64,000 nt of DNA from JAURDE01 sp965365285 (GTDB lineage Bacteria; Bdellovibrionota; Bacteriovoracia; Bacteriovoracales; Bacteriovoracaceae). Each line of letters opens with the position of its first letter. Position 1 is the first letter of the stretch. The notes beneath the pieces are model-generated. The model did not search any database. It was not told the DNA's origin and was given only the letters and a program-made list of their open reading frames with translations. Location: assembly GCA_965365285.1 (NCBI GenBank), contig CBDUBC010000001.1, positions 50,208 through 114,207 on the forward strand, given 5' to 3'. Below are positions 35,234 through 43,768 of the stretch, in pieces. A program made the translations under genes and the position numbers.

Positions 35234-37687
35234 ATGAACGAAACGACTAATAAAAATGTAGAACCTATTCTAATTCAAAACGAGATGAAAGAGTGTTACC
35301 TCGATTACGCTATGAGTGTTATCGTAGGACGGGCCCTTCCTGATGTGCGGGATGGTCTCAAGCCAGTTCATAGAAGAATTCTCTATGCCATGCATACTCT
35401 CAATAACGTTCACAACAAGCCTTTTCTAAAATCAGCAAGGATTGTCGGGGATGTTATCGGTAAGTACCACCCACACGGTGACTCCGCTGTTTATAGTACT
35501 CTTGTTCGTATGGCCCAAGACTTCTCTATGAGATATCAGCTAATAGATGGTCAAGGAAACTTCGGTTCTATTGACGGTGATAACGCTGCGGCCATGAGGT
35601 ATACGGAAGTCCGTATGCAAAAGATGAGTGAGGAACTCCTCAAAGATCTTGAAAAAGAAACTGTCGATTGGCAACCAAACTATGATGACTCTCTTCAGGA
35701 GCCACAAGTTCTTCCAACTAAGATTCCTAATCTTCTTGTAAATGGCTCAGCTGGGATCGCAGTTGGTATGGCAACTAATATTCCTCCACACAACCTAAAA
35801 GAAATTACCCAAGGTCTTGTTGCACTTCTAGAAGATAGAAGTACGACTGTAGAAGATCTAATGAAAATCATTCCAGGTCCAGACTTTCCAACAGCAGGTT
35901 ACATTATTGGAAGAGAAGGAATTCGTAGTGCTTACAAAACAGGTAAAGGAATTATTCAAATTCGAGCGAAAGCCGAAGTCGAAGTTCTAAAAAATGACAG
36001 AGAAAGAATTGTGGTCTCTGAGCTTCCTTATCAGGTTAATAAGGCGAAACTTATTGAAAAAATTGCTGAGCTTGTGAATGAGAAAACTATCACAGGAGTA
36101 AGTGATATTCGAGATGAATCCAATAAACTGGGGATTCGAATTGTTCTAGAAATTAAAAAAGGTGAATTAGGAAGTGTTATTCTTAATCGTCTTTATAAGA
36201 ATACTCAGCTTCAAGTTTCTTTTGGTATTATTTTTCTTTCATTAAATAACGGTATGCCTAAGATTATGGACATCAGAGAACAACTTCTCTGTTTCCTTGA
36301 TCACAGAAGAGAAATCGTTATTCGAAGAACGGTATATGATCTTAAAAAAGCGGAAGCAAGAGCTCATATCCTCCTTGGATTAAAGATCGCCGTTGAAAAT
36401 ATTGATCCGATTGTTGAGCTGATTAAAAAAGCAAAAGGACCAGCGGAAGCCAAAGAGCAGTTAATTGCAAAATATGAGCTCTCGGAAATTCAAGCTCAAG
36501 CCATTCTTGATATGCAGCTACGAAGGCTGACTGGTCTTGAAAGAGATAAGATCGTCAAAGAATACGATGAAGTGATGGCCCTTATTGCTGAATTAAAAGG
36601 TATTTTAGCAGACGAAAATAAAATCAAAGCGATCATTAGAGAAGAATTTGAAGAAATTATTGAAAAGTATGGAGATGATCGAAGAACTGAAATTATTGCT
36701 CAAGGTGATGATATTCAAATAGAGGATCTTATTAAGCAAGAAGATCAAATCGTAACGATTACTCATAAAGGTTATATTAAGCGAATGGCCATGGACACCT
36801 ACAAAACCCAAAAAAGAGGGGGAACAGGTGTTAAGGGTGCCGCTAATGATGATGACTTTTTTACGGACATCTTCGTTGCCGACACGCACTCTACACTTCT
36901 TTTCTTCACCAATAGAGGTGTTGTCTTCTCTAAGAAAGTATATGGCGTTCCTGAGGGAACAAGAACTACTAAAGGTAGAAATATCGCTAACCTTATTCAG
37001 GTCCCTGCAGGTGAGAAAATTAAAGAAATCATCTGTGTACCAAATATTGAAGAAAGTGAAGATGATCAATTTCTTATTTTTGCGACGGAGAAAGGGATTG
37101 TTAAAAAGACAAACCTTTCTGAATACAAGAAGATTAAGCAAACTGGACTTCGGGCGATTAAGGTTCAAGACGGAGATAGCATCTGTAATGTTCGAATTAC
37201 GGACGGAAAAAAAGATGTTCTTCTTTGCTCTACATCAGGAAAAATTATTCGATTCAAAGAAAGTGACTGTAGACCTATGGGAAGAGTTTCCCAAGGGGTT
37301 AAAGGTATCAGCCTAGAAGGAAGCGAGAGAATCATTGGTATGGAAATTATCGATGACTCTGTAGAAATTCTATCTGTTACTGAAAATGGTTACGGAAAAC
37401 GAACAAGTGCTTCTGAATATCGACGACAAACAAGGGGTGGAAAAGGAATTCTCGCCATGAGACTTACTGATAAAAATGGTGAGATTGTTTCGATTAAGCC
37501 TGTAACTGATAAAGACGGACTCATGATCATTACCGATAAAGGACAAGTCATCCGAACCAATATGGATGGTGTTTCTCTTCTTGGTAGAACCACGCAAGGC
37601 GTTCGAGTGATTAAGCTCAAGGCCGGTGAAAAAGTTGTGGCCGTGGAGAGAATCGTTGAAGATGAAGAGCTTACTACAGAAAGCTAG
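35234..37687 (+). CDS. gyrA: DNA gyrase subunit A
   Basis: Breakage-reunion subunit, 817 residues. The winged-helix domain has GRALPDVRDGLKPVHRRILYAM and the catalytic tyrosine in AAMRYTEVRM. The quinolone-determining region HPHGDSAVYSTLVRMAQDF carries a serine in the place of E. coli Ser83. The C-terminal beta-pinwheel begins with the GyrA-box-like QKRGGTG and has another match, QTRGGKG, near residue 730, so DNA wrapping should be intact. The last 26 bases overlap the TPR lipoprotein gene. Confidence 0.98.
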   Translation: MNETTNKNVEPILIQNEMKECYLDYAMSVIVGRALPDVRDGLKPVHRRILYAMHTLNNVHNKPFLKSARIVGDVIGKYHPHGDSAVYSTLVRMAQDFSMRYQLIDGQGNFGSIDGDNAAAMRYTEVRMQKMSEELLKDLEKETVDWQPNYDDSLQEPQVLPTKIPNLLVNGSAGIAVGMATNIPPHNLKEITQGLVALLEDRSTTVEDLMKIIPGPDFPTAGYIIGREGIRSAYKTGKGIIQIRAKAEVEVLKNDRERIVVSELPYQVNKAKLIEKIAELVNEKTITGVSDIRDESNKLGIRIVLEIKKGELGSVILNRLYKNTQLQVSFGIIFLSLNNGMPKIMDIREQLLCFLDHRREIVIRRTVYDLKKAEARAHILLGLKIAVENIDPIVELIKKAKGPAEAKEQLIAKYELSEIQAQAILDMQLRRLTGLERDKIVKEYDEVMALIAELKGILADENKIKAIIREEFEEIIEKYGDDRRTEIIAQGDDIQIEDLIKQEDQIVTITHKGYIKRMAMDTYKTQKRGGTGVKGAANDDDFFTDIFVADTHSTLLFFTNRGVVFSKKVYGVPEGTRTTKGRNIANLIQVPAGEKIKEIICVPNIEESEDDQFLIFATEKGIVKKTNLSEYKKIKQTGLRAIKVQDGDSICNVRITDGKKDVLLCSTSGKIIRFKESDCRPMGRVSQGVKGISLEGSERIIGMEIIDDSVEILSVTENGYGKRTSASEYRRQTRGGKGILAMRLTDKNGEIVSIKPVTDKDGLMIITDKGQVIRTNMDGVSLLGRTTQGVRVIKLKAGEKVVAVERIVEDEELTTES

Positions 37688-38456
37688 TAGCATTCTATTT
37701 CTATGTCTGTTGATCTCCTGTGATTTTACTCCTACGTATCACAAGGAGATCCTCAGGGCACAGGACTACGTTAAGGCCCAAGATTATGATAAGGCCGTTC
37801 GCCAATATAAAAATCTTCTAAAGAAAACGATCAACAATGAAATCAAAATTAAAATCTTTTTTCAATTAGGAGAGATTTATTCCATTCACATTGGAAAGCT
37901 CAAAACGGCCCTTTATTATTATGAACAGGTTATTAAAGTTTCTGATGATCTTTTTTGGACCGTTAAAGCAGAGGAAAAAGTCGCCAATCTTGCCTTTGAT
38001 TATATGAAGGACTTTCAAAAGGCAAAGCAGAGCTATAATAAGCTCACTCAATTTGTTCCACGACTTAATAATTATGAAACCTTTCTTTTTAGACTTGCCC
38101 TGTCTCATTTTAAACTCAATGAATATGAGCAGAGTCAAGCCGCCTTTACAAAACTGAATGGCATTGAAAATGGGGAGTATTTTGTAAAATCTTTTTATTA
38201 TCTAGGACTCATTCACTATCTTAAAAATAATTGGAGAGAGGCGATTCTTTCTTGGAAAAGATATATTTCAATAGAAAAAAGAAGAGACCAAGTGGTGAAA
38301 ACAACATTTCTGATGGCAAATGCCTACGAAACTATGGAAGAGCTTAAAAGTGCTTATAATCTTTATTATTCTATTTTAGGGGAATATCCTAATATTGAGG
38401 TTGTCCAAAATAGGCTCAATGCCGTATACAACAGAAGAATTGCAAGAAAGAGATAA
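37662..38456 (+). CDS. TPR-repeat lipoprotein
   Basis: Starts at ATG 37662 (MKSLLQKAS), inside the end of gyrA. A GTG at 37626 would extend it but bury the signal peptide. Residues 1-20 are a lipoprotein signal with lipobox LISC, so it is anchored in a membrane facing the periplasm. The remainder is built of helical tetratricopeptide-like repeats (AQDYDKAVRQYKNLL, GKLKTALYYYEQVI, MKDFQKAKQSYNKL, NWREAILSWKRYI). The plan resembles BamD/YfiO-type assembly proteins, but I see no firm match. It is co-oriented with gyrA and the AtpZ/AtpI genes. Confidence 0.72.
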   Translation: MKSLLQKASSILFLCLLISCDFTPTYHKEILRAQDYVKAQDYDKAVRQYKNLLKKTINNEIKIKIFFQLGEIYSIHIGKLKTALYYYEQVIKVSDDLFWTVKAEEKVANLAFDYMKDFQKAKQSYNKLTQFVPRLNNYETFLFRLALSHFKLNEYEQSQAAFTKLNGIENGEYFVKSFYYLGLIHYLKNNWREAILSWKRYISIEKRRDQVVKTTFLMANAYETMEELKSAYNLYYSILGEYPNIEVVQNRLNAVYNRRIARKR

Positions 38457-38458
38457 AA

Positions 38459-38680
38459 TTGAAATTTGATAAAAAATGGCTCCAAATCCTAGGCCTGGCT
38501 TTAAGTTTTCCCTCCTCTATTCTTTTTATGGCATGGGGAACGTGGGAACTGATTAAGATGGAGATCTTTTCAAAAACCGTTGGTTGGACGATCTTTGTTC
38601 TCGTTTTATTTAATTACGTTTTCCTCATAATACGTTACACCCTTGCTGTCCGAAATAAAGGTGAAGATGGTTCTAATTAA
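38459..38680 (+). CDS. AtpZ-like small membrane protein
   Basis: A 73-residue protein with two membrane helices (LQILGLALSFPSSILFMAWGTWELI and VGWTIFVLVLFNYVFLIIRYTLAV) joined by a short loop. Size, topology and position directly before an AtpI-like gene and atpB match the AtpZ/AtpI-related accessory proteins of F-type ATPases. The start is TTG with AAGAGA upstream. It overlaps the next gene by 14 bases. Function is assigned mostly from context. Confidence 0.6.
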   Translation: MKFDKKWLQILGLALSFPSSILFMAWGTWELIKMEIFSKTVGWTIFVLVLFNYVFLIIRYTLAVRNKGEDGSN

Positions 38681-39038
38681 TTGGCCTCGTTATATTATCC
38701 TGCTAATTCTATCGACTTCGATCTTTTTGGCCTTCTCCAGAGATCTCAAGGACGTTTATGGGGTCCTTATTGCTCTAATCGCAACTTTGGCCAATCAATA
38801 TTTGTTGGTGCAAGGTGTAAAAGAATTTGTTCTCAATGCCCGTGATGGTGAGAAGCAGAAAAATAAAGGGAATAAAAAGGTACTTGTCTTTTTCCTTCTT
38901 AAGTTTCTTATTTTATTTGGTGGGTTCTACGCAGCCTATCAGTTTATGGACAAGCAAGTCATTTTTCCCATCCTTAACTACGTCGTTTTAATCTTTGTTT
39001 TAACTCTAAGCATTAAAGGTTTTAAACACTCATCGTAA
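38667..39038 (+). CDS. AtpI-like ATP synthase assembly protein
   Basis: About 123 residues from ATG 38667 (MVLINWPRYI), which follows AAAGG. An earlier TTG in frame would add eight residues. Four hydrophobic helices are visible (IILLILSTSIFLAF, VLIALIATLANQYLLV, VLVFFLLKFLILFGGFYAAY, VIFPILNYVVLIFVLTL), the AtpI pattern. AtpI proteins help assemble the c-ring, and atpB and atpE follow. Sequence conservation in this family is low, so context carries much of the call. Confidence 0.68.
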   Translation: MVLINWPRYIILLILSTSIFLAFSRDLKDVYGVLIALIATLANQYLLVQGVKEFVLNARDGEKQKNKGNKKVLVFFLLKFLILFGGFYAAYQFMDKQVIFPILNYVVLIFVLTLSIKGFKHSS

Positions 39039-39105
39039 AGCTATACAAATCGAGTCAAATACGTTAACTATAGCTCGCTAATCAATCATTATCTTAGGAA
39101 AAAGA

Positions 39106-39882
39106 ATGAAAAAAATTCTTTCAACAATCGCTTTATTGTTTTCTTTCAACTCTCATGCAGCAGGAGGATTCACTTGGATCAGCTCTATTCAGCATGCGCT
39201 TGGAACACATATTCCTGAGTATATTATCACTTATGCTTTCGTTGGCTTGGTTCTCATTGTTCTTGGTCTTCTTTATCGATCTAAAATGGCAAACGTAACG
39301 AACCCAGTTATTCCAGATAGAGGAATCACACTTAGAAATATGAGTGAGCTTTACGGACAATTTATTTACTCTCAATGTAAAGCTGTTATCGGTGAGAAAG
39401 AAGCCGATAAATACTTTGGATTTGTGTCTACTGTTTTTATCGTTATTCTTTTTTCAAACGTAATTGGTCTTATTCCAGGATTTCTTCCTCCAACAGAATA
39501 CCTCAATACAACTCTTGCTCTTGGTGTGTTCTCTTTCATCTACTATAACTTCGTAGGTGCTAAAGAAGTTGGTGTGGTTAATTACCTTAAGCATTTTGCT
39601 GGTCCACTTTGGTATATGGCCATTCTAATTTTTCCAATTGAAATCATCTCTAACTTTATTAGACCAATCTCTCTGGCCCTAAGGCTTCGTGGGAATATGT
39701 ATGGTGATCACTTGGTTCTTGTTCAGTTCTCTGATCTAGCGCCTCTGATTGTTCCCATCGCGGCCATGCTGCTTGGTCTTCTTGTTTGTTTTATCCAGGC
39801 CTATGTTTTTACAATTCTATCAATGGTTTATATCAGTTTAGCGGTAGCTCATCACGATCATGATGAGCACGCACATCATTAA
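39106..39882 (+). CDS. atpB: ATP synthase F0 a subunit
   Basis: Ion-channel stator facing the c-ring. The 258 residues start with a signal-like leader (LLFSFNSHAAGG), then five to six membrane helices. The essential arginine is Arg193 in SLALRLRGNMYGDH (E. coli Arg210). A second arginine (LRLRG where most have LRLFG) is unusual. A histidine/aspartate-rich tail (HHDHDEHAHH) ends the protein. The ATG follows AGGA. It lies 26 bases before atpE and about 19 kb from the other atp genes. Confidence 0.96.
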   Translation: MKKILSTIALLFSFNSHAAGGFTWISSIQHALGTHIPEYIITYAFVGLVLIVLGLLYRSKMANVTNPVIPDRGITLRNMSELYGQFIYSQCKAVIGEKEADKYFGFVSTVFIVILFSNVIGLIPGFLPPTEYLNTTLALGVFSFIYYNFVGAKEVGVVNYLKHFAGPLWYMAILIFPIEIISNFIRPISLALRLRGNMYGDHLVLVQFSDLAPLIVPIAAMLLGLLVCFIQAYVFTILSMVYISLAVAHHDHDEHAHH

Positions 39883-39908
39883 TTATATTTTCTTTAAAGG
39901 AGAAAAAA

Positions 39909-40199
39909 ATGAAAAAATTAGTATTCGCTGCTGCAACACTTTTCGCTGCAACTCCAGTTTTCGCTGAAGGTTGGTCTGACGCTCAATCTTCTACAATCAA
40001 AGCTGCTGTTTATTTCCTAGCTGTAGCTCTTGCTGCTTCTGTTGGAACTAAGTCACAATCAGGTGCTGCTTCTGTTGCTCTTGAAGGTATCGCTAGAAAC
40101 CCATCTGCTGCTGACAAAATCATGACTCCAATGATTCTTGGTCTAGCTCTTATGGAATCTCTTGTTATCTTTACCCTTATCTCTATCTTCCTAGCGTAA
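39909..40199 (+). CDS. atpE: ATP synthase F0 c subunit
   Basis: Ion-carrying rotor subunit, 96 residues. A signal-like leader (LVFAAATLFAATPVFA) precedes helix 1, the polar loop ARNP (62-65) and helix 2. The ion-binding carboxylate is Glu83, followed by Ser84, and helix 1 carries Gln50. In the Ilyobacter sodium enzyme the ligands are Gln32, Glu65 and Ser66, and these align with Gln50, Glu83 and Ser84 here. Helix 1 has an alanine-rich run in place of the usual GxGxGxG. A strong ribosome binding site AAAGGAG precedes the ATG, as expected for a highly expressed subunit. Confidence 0.96.
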   Translation: MKKLVFAAATLFAATPVFAEGWSDAQSSTIKAAVYFLAVALAASVGTKSQSGAASVALEGIARNPSAADKIMTPMILGLALMESLVIFTLISIFLA

Positions 40200-40224
40200 T
40201 TTTTATTTAAATTATTGAAGATAT

Positions 40225-40250
40225 AGGGGCCCTGATCAGGGCCCTTTTTT
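40225..40250 (+). terminator. terminator of the gyr-atpBE gene run
   Basis: The GC-rich inverted repeat GGGCCCTGATCAGGGCCC followed by six T lies 27 bases past atpE. It is the strongest intrinsic terminator in the window. Confidence 0.95.
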
Positions 40251-40262
40251 ATTAGCAAAAAC

Positions 40263-40282
40263 CCTCTTTTTGTAAAAAGAGG
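40263..40282 (-). terminator. second hairpin, likely terminator for the minus-strand gene
   Basis: CCTCTTTTT and AAAAAGAGG form a nine-base stem with a two-base spacer. It lies 17 bases past the stop of the convergent gene at 40299. The loop is too tight for the full stem, so fewer pairs would form. No long T tract follows on either strand. Confidence 0.4.
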
Positions 40283-40298
40283 TAAATATCATTTTAAT

Positions 40299-40667
40299 TT
40301 ACATGTCTATTGTAGAACAATTAATCCAACCACCTTTAGCGGAAATAGATTGATTATTGGTTTTTAGCCAATCACAATTAGTTTTGGTTGTTCTTCTAGG
40401 ATTAACACCTTTAACCTCAATCTCATCGCAATTATACCTTTCTAAAACTTGAACCATATTTTTTTTTGACTGAATCTGACCTGCCCTATAAACCTCATTC
40501 ATAACGCCACCAGGAAAACGTATTAATTTGTCTCCAACCGAAATGCTTGATCCACTTTTAGATGTACATGAATAGCTGTTAAACGAAAATGGGAAAAAAA
40601 TAAGCAATATAAAAATAATCGATAAGAATCTAGAATTGAAATTATTAGTTTTTACTAAACTAGTCAT
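40299..40667 (-). CDS. small exported protein of unknown function
   Basis: A 122-residue product with a strong hydrophobic leader (FLSIIFILLIFFPFSFNSYSC). The leader ends at a cysteine, but the lipobox is poor. The mature part has SVGDKLIRFPGGVMNEVYRAG, reminiscent of small secreted domains such as DUF2845, and three further cysteines that could pair as disulfides. I cannot place it in a family. It is notably AT-rich and stands alone between atpE and a divergent exported protein. Confidence 0.5.
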   Translation of the reverse strand: MTSLVKTNNFNSRFLSIIFILLIFFPFSFNSYSCTSKSGSSISVGDKLIRFPGGVMNEVYRAGQIQSKKNMVQVLERYNCDEIEVKGVNPRRTTKTNCDWLKTNNQSISAKGGWINCSTIDM

Positions 40668-40756
40668 TCTCTATATTCCTAGCTTAATTTTAAATATAAA
40701 TCGCGAAATATTCTAAAATTTTAATCAGTTACTTTTCTATATGTTACAATTAAGAA

Positions 40757-41881
40757 ATGAAAACATTATTAGTCTATATTTTATTTATAAGTACAAGTTT
40801 TGCTAAAGGTCCTATTTTATATCCCCTAGATTCTCCAGATTATGATTTAGGTCATATGATAGAAAAGTGTGGCGTAAAGCTTAATCCAAAAAGCTATTGC
40901 AAGGATAGTAATGGTTTTCAAAGAAGAAATGCGATTTACAGAGAGATCGTAATTAATGCTCCAATAGAACAAGTTTGGTCAATTATAACAGATTTAAACC
41001 GCTATAAGGTTTGGAATCCTTTCATGCCCAAATTGAAATCAGACTTCAAAATTGGAGGAAAATTAAAATTCGTTGTTAAATTAGGAAAAGTAATTCAATT
41101 CCCAGAAGTCCTTTGGACTCAAGCCTTTGAGGATCAAGGAAGCATGAGAAGATGGTGTTGGGGAAACAAAATCCTCTTTAAGACTGTTGGTTATTCTCAA
41201 AGGTGTAGATGGTTACGTTCACTTGGTAAAAATAAAACTCTCTATATGACTACTGAGAAGTTCAAAGGGAATAGTGCTGAACTTATTAATCTTATGCAGA
41301 GAAAAGTTCTTACCAATGGAGTAGAAAAAGAGGCCAGAGTTCTAAAAAGACTAGCGGAATACGAGCATGAAAAAAGCTTCTATCCTAAAGAGAGTAAGGC
41401 TTGTAATGGTGAAGGTCAGTGTATAGACCCTATCTATAAAAAAACGGATAGAGAAATTATTTTATTTAAAACCTTTAAGGGGACACCCAAAGAAGTCCTC
41501 TCTCATTTTTACGAAATCGATAAAATTAAAAACTGGTTAGGTAATTTCAATGAAATCATTCCACCTGGGATTTCTAAAAATCCTCTAGGTTTAGGATATG
41601 TAAGAAGAATAAAAGCACCTTTTGTAGGTACTACCGACGAAACTTATACGATTATCATTCCTAATAAATTAGTGAGGTATAGAGTGACGAAATCCTCGTT
41701 TATGAAAAATCATCTTGGGGATCATGCAGTTTTTCCAAATGACGATGATACCACTGATCTATTATGGGTCATTAAATATGATTCAAGGTACGCCCATCCA
41801 AACTTCCAAAGGTGGTTTATTGAAAAACACCTCAAAGGCGGACTTCGAAAATTAGAAAGACGAATATTTTCACGGAATTGA
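40757..41881 (+). CDS. exported protein with two SRPBCC/START-like domains
   Basis: The 374 residues start with a signal peptide (MKTLLVYILFISTSFA). Two helix-grip domains follow. The first (about 60-205) starts REIVINAPIEQVWSIITDLNRYKVWNPFMP, typical of polyketide cyclase/Coq10-like ligand binders. The second (about 232-370) starts REIILFKTFKGTPKEVLSHFYEIDKIKNWLG and is more diverged. Such folds bind hydrophobic ligands. A tandem pair sent outside the cytoplasm is unusual. A cysteine-containing linker (CNGEGQC) joins the two. The second domain could be a distant duplicate of the first. Confidence 0.6.
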   Translation: MKTLLVYILFISTSFAKGPILYPLDSPDYDLGHMIEKCGVKLNPKSYCKDSNGFQRRNAIYREIVINAPIEQVWSIITDLNRYKVWNPFMPKLKSDFKIGGKLKFVVKLGKVIQFPEVLWTQAFEDQGSMRRWCWGNKILFKTVGYSQRCRWLRSLGKNKTLYMTTEKFKGNSAELINLMQRKVLTNGVEKEARVLKRLAEYEHEKSFYPKESKACNGEGQCIDPIYKKTDREIILFKTFKGTPKEVLSHFYEIDKIKNWLGNFNEIIPPGISKNPLGLGYVRRIKAPFVGTTDETYTIIIPNKLVRYRVTKSSFMKNHLGDHAVFPNDDDTTDLLWVIKYDSRYAHPNFQRWFIEKHLKGGLRKLERRIFSRN

Positions 41882-42022
41882 TACATTGCTAGTCATCTAA
41901 TTTATTGAAATCACATAATTTGGTTCATTAACATACTGAAAACAATAGATTTTTTATAGAAGTCTTGTGGAATAATGCTTGGCAAGGTAGAAAGAGAGCC
42001 TATTTAAAAGAGGTTTTTTACT

Positions 42023-43126
42023 TTGGAAAGATCTGATCAATTCTACATGCAAAGAGTGCTTGAGCTGGCCAAAAAGGGGCGAGGACTCGTCTCCCCAAAT
42101 CCTATGGTAGGGGCCGTGATTGTCAAAGATCATAATATTATTGGTGAAGGCTTTCATGAGAGAGCTGGAACCGATCATGCTGAAGTGGTCGCTATTAAAA
42201 ACAGTATTGAATCTGTAGAGGGTGCTACTCTTTACTGTAACCTTGAACCTTGTTGCCACCATGACAAGAGAACACCTCCTTGCGTTGATCTTCTAATTGA
42301 AAAAAAGATTAAACGAGTTGTACTTTGTAACCTAGATCCAAATCCTAAGGTTTGTGGAAAAGGTATAAAATTATTAAGAGCGGCCGGTTTAGAAGTAGAG
42401 CTTGGTCTTCTTGAAAAAGAAGGGAAAAAGCTTAATGAAACCTTTTTTAAATTCATTACAAGCGGTCTTCCTTTTGTTCATCTGAAAATGGCGATGAGCC
42501 TTGATGGAAAGATCGCACTTACTAATGGAATGAGTAAGTGGATTACTTGTGAAGAATCTAGAAAGATCGTTCATCAAATGCGTTTTGATTATGATGCCGT
42601 TATGGTTGGTCGAGAGACTCTCAATAAAGATAATCCAAAGCTTACCATTCGAGATGTAGAAAGCTTTGGGAAGTGTCCCTATCGAATTGTGATAGGTAAT
42701 CCTTCTGCAATGAATTTGGACTCTGATCTTTTCAATGATGAATTTAAGAAAAAGACAATCGTACTCACGGAAGTAGACAAATGGAGTAATGCGTTAGAAA
42801 CTATTAAAGACTTCTTTTATCGAAACGATATTAAGATCCTTCTAGTTGATAAACACGCTCCTGGAAGCCTCTTATTTAAGGCCCTTAAGGCCTTATCAGA
42901 TGAGGGTATAACATCTGTCTTAGTCGAGGGTGGCGCGAAGCTATATTCTTCATTTATTAAAGAAGGGCTTTATGATAGGATCAGCGCTTTCCAAGCCCCA
43001 TTCTTCATGGGAGAAGGTATCAATGTTCTCGGAGAACATTTTGAAGATCTCTCGGAAGTGAAACGACACACCATCCTTGACTCACGAAGAGTCGGAGTCG
43101 ATCAACTTTTAGAGATAGGAAATTAA
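42023..43126 (+). CDS. ribD: bifunctional riboflavin deaminase/reductase
   Basis: Carries out the second and third steps of the GTP branch of riboflavin synthesis. The N-terminal cytidine-deaminase-like domain has the zinc ligands in HAEVVAI and CNLEPCCHHDKRTPPC. The C-terminal dihydrofolate-reductase-like domain starts LKMAMSLDGKIAL and includes VLVEGGAKLYSSFI. Length is 367 residues. The start is TTG behind AAGAGG. It is first in a four-gene rib operon; no FMN riboswitch is seen in its 141-base leader. Confidence 0.95.
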   Translation: MERSDQFYMQRVLELAKKGRGLVSPNPMVGAVIVKDHNIIGEGFHERAGTDHAEVVAIKNSIESVEGATLYCNLEPCCHHDKRTPPCVDLLIEKKIKRVVLCNLDPNPKVCGKGIKLLRAAGLEVELGLLEKEGKKLNETFFKFITSGLPFVHLKMAMSLDGKIALTNGMSKWITCEESRKIVHQMRFDYDAVMVGRETLNKDNPKLTIRDVESFGKCPYRIVIGNPSAMNLDSDLFNDEFKKKTIVLTEVDKWSNALETIKDFFYRNDIKILLVDKHAPGSLLFKALKALSDEGITSVLVEGGAKLYSSFIKEGLYDRISAFQAPFFMGEGINVLGEHFEDLSEVKRHTILDSRRVGVDQLLEIGN

Positions 43127-43127
43127 A

Positions 43128-43766
43128 ATGTTTACTGGTTTAGTAAAAGAATTAGGAAAGATCGTAAAAATTACGCCTAATAATGAAGGTAAGGAATTTA
43201 CGATTGCCTCCAAATCTCTAATTAAAGAAATTGGTATCGATGATTCAGTAGCGGTGAATGGTTGCTGCCAAACGGTTGTTGCCTTTGACAAAGAAACTTT
43301 CACTGTTCAAGCCGTTCACGTAACCTTAGAAAAAACGACGTTCTCTACCTTAAAAACTGGAGATGAAGTAAACCTAGAACTTGCATTAAGACTTAGCGAT
43401 CGACTAGGAGGCCATCTGGTTCAAGGACATGTGAATGGAGTAGGTAGTCTTCAGTCTGTCACTCGAAAAGGAAAGAATTACATTCTGAGAATAAGAGGAC
43501 CTGAAAACCTTTCTAAATATATTGTTAAGGAAGGCTCTATTGCGATTGAAGGAATTAGTCTTACCGTTGCAGATAAAAAAGCAAATGATTTTGAAGTTTC
43601 TATTATTCCTCATACTTGGGAAAACACAATCCTAAGAAATAGAAAAGTAGGGGATGGGCTTAATCTAGAAATAGATATACTAGCGAAATATGTGGAATCC
43701 ATTCTTGGAGGAACTAGTGATAAAAAAGACCTCTCCCTTGATTGGATAAGAAGCAAAGGATATTAA
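43128..43766 (+). CDS. ribE: riboflavin synthase alpha chain
   Basis: Dismutates two 6,7-dimethyl-8-ribityllumazines to riboflavin. The 212 residues form two tandem lumazine-binding barrels: MFTGLVKELGKI with VNGCCQTVV, and GGHLVQGHVNGVG with SIAIEGISLTVAD. The gap to ribD is one base and to the ribBA start two bases, so the genes are tightly coupled. Confidence 0.95.
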   Translation: MFTGLVKELGKIVKITPNNEGKEFTIASKSLIKEIGIDDSVAVNGCCQTVVAFDKETFTVQAVHVTLEKTTFSTLKTGDEVNLELALRLSDRLGGHLVQGHVNGVGSLQSVTRKGKNYILRIRGPENLSKYIVKEGSIAIEGISLTVADKKANDFEVSIIPHTWENTILRNRKVGDGLNLEIDILAKYVESILGGTSDKKDLSLDWIRSKGY

Positions 43767-43768
43767 TT

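Noticed and set aside
36605..37168. 187-residue minus-strand frame within gyrA
   Set aside because: It is antisense to a strongly conserved gene and has a biased, low-quality composition (Asn/Phe/Ser rich) typical of shadows.
41882..42022. FMN riboswitch before ribD
   Set aside because: The leader lacks the conserved RFN blocks and paired stems; only an ordinary ribosome binding site is visible.
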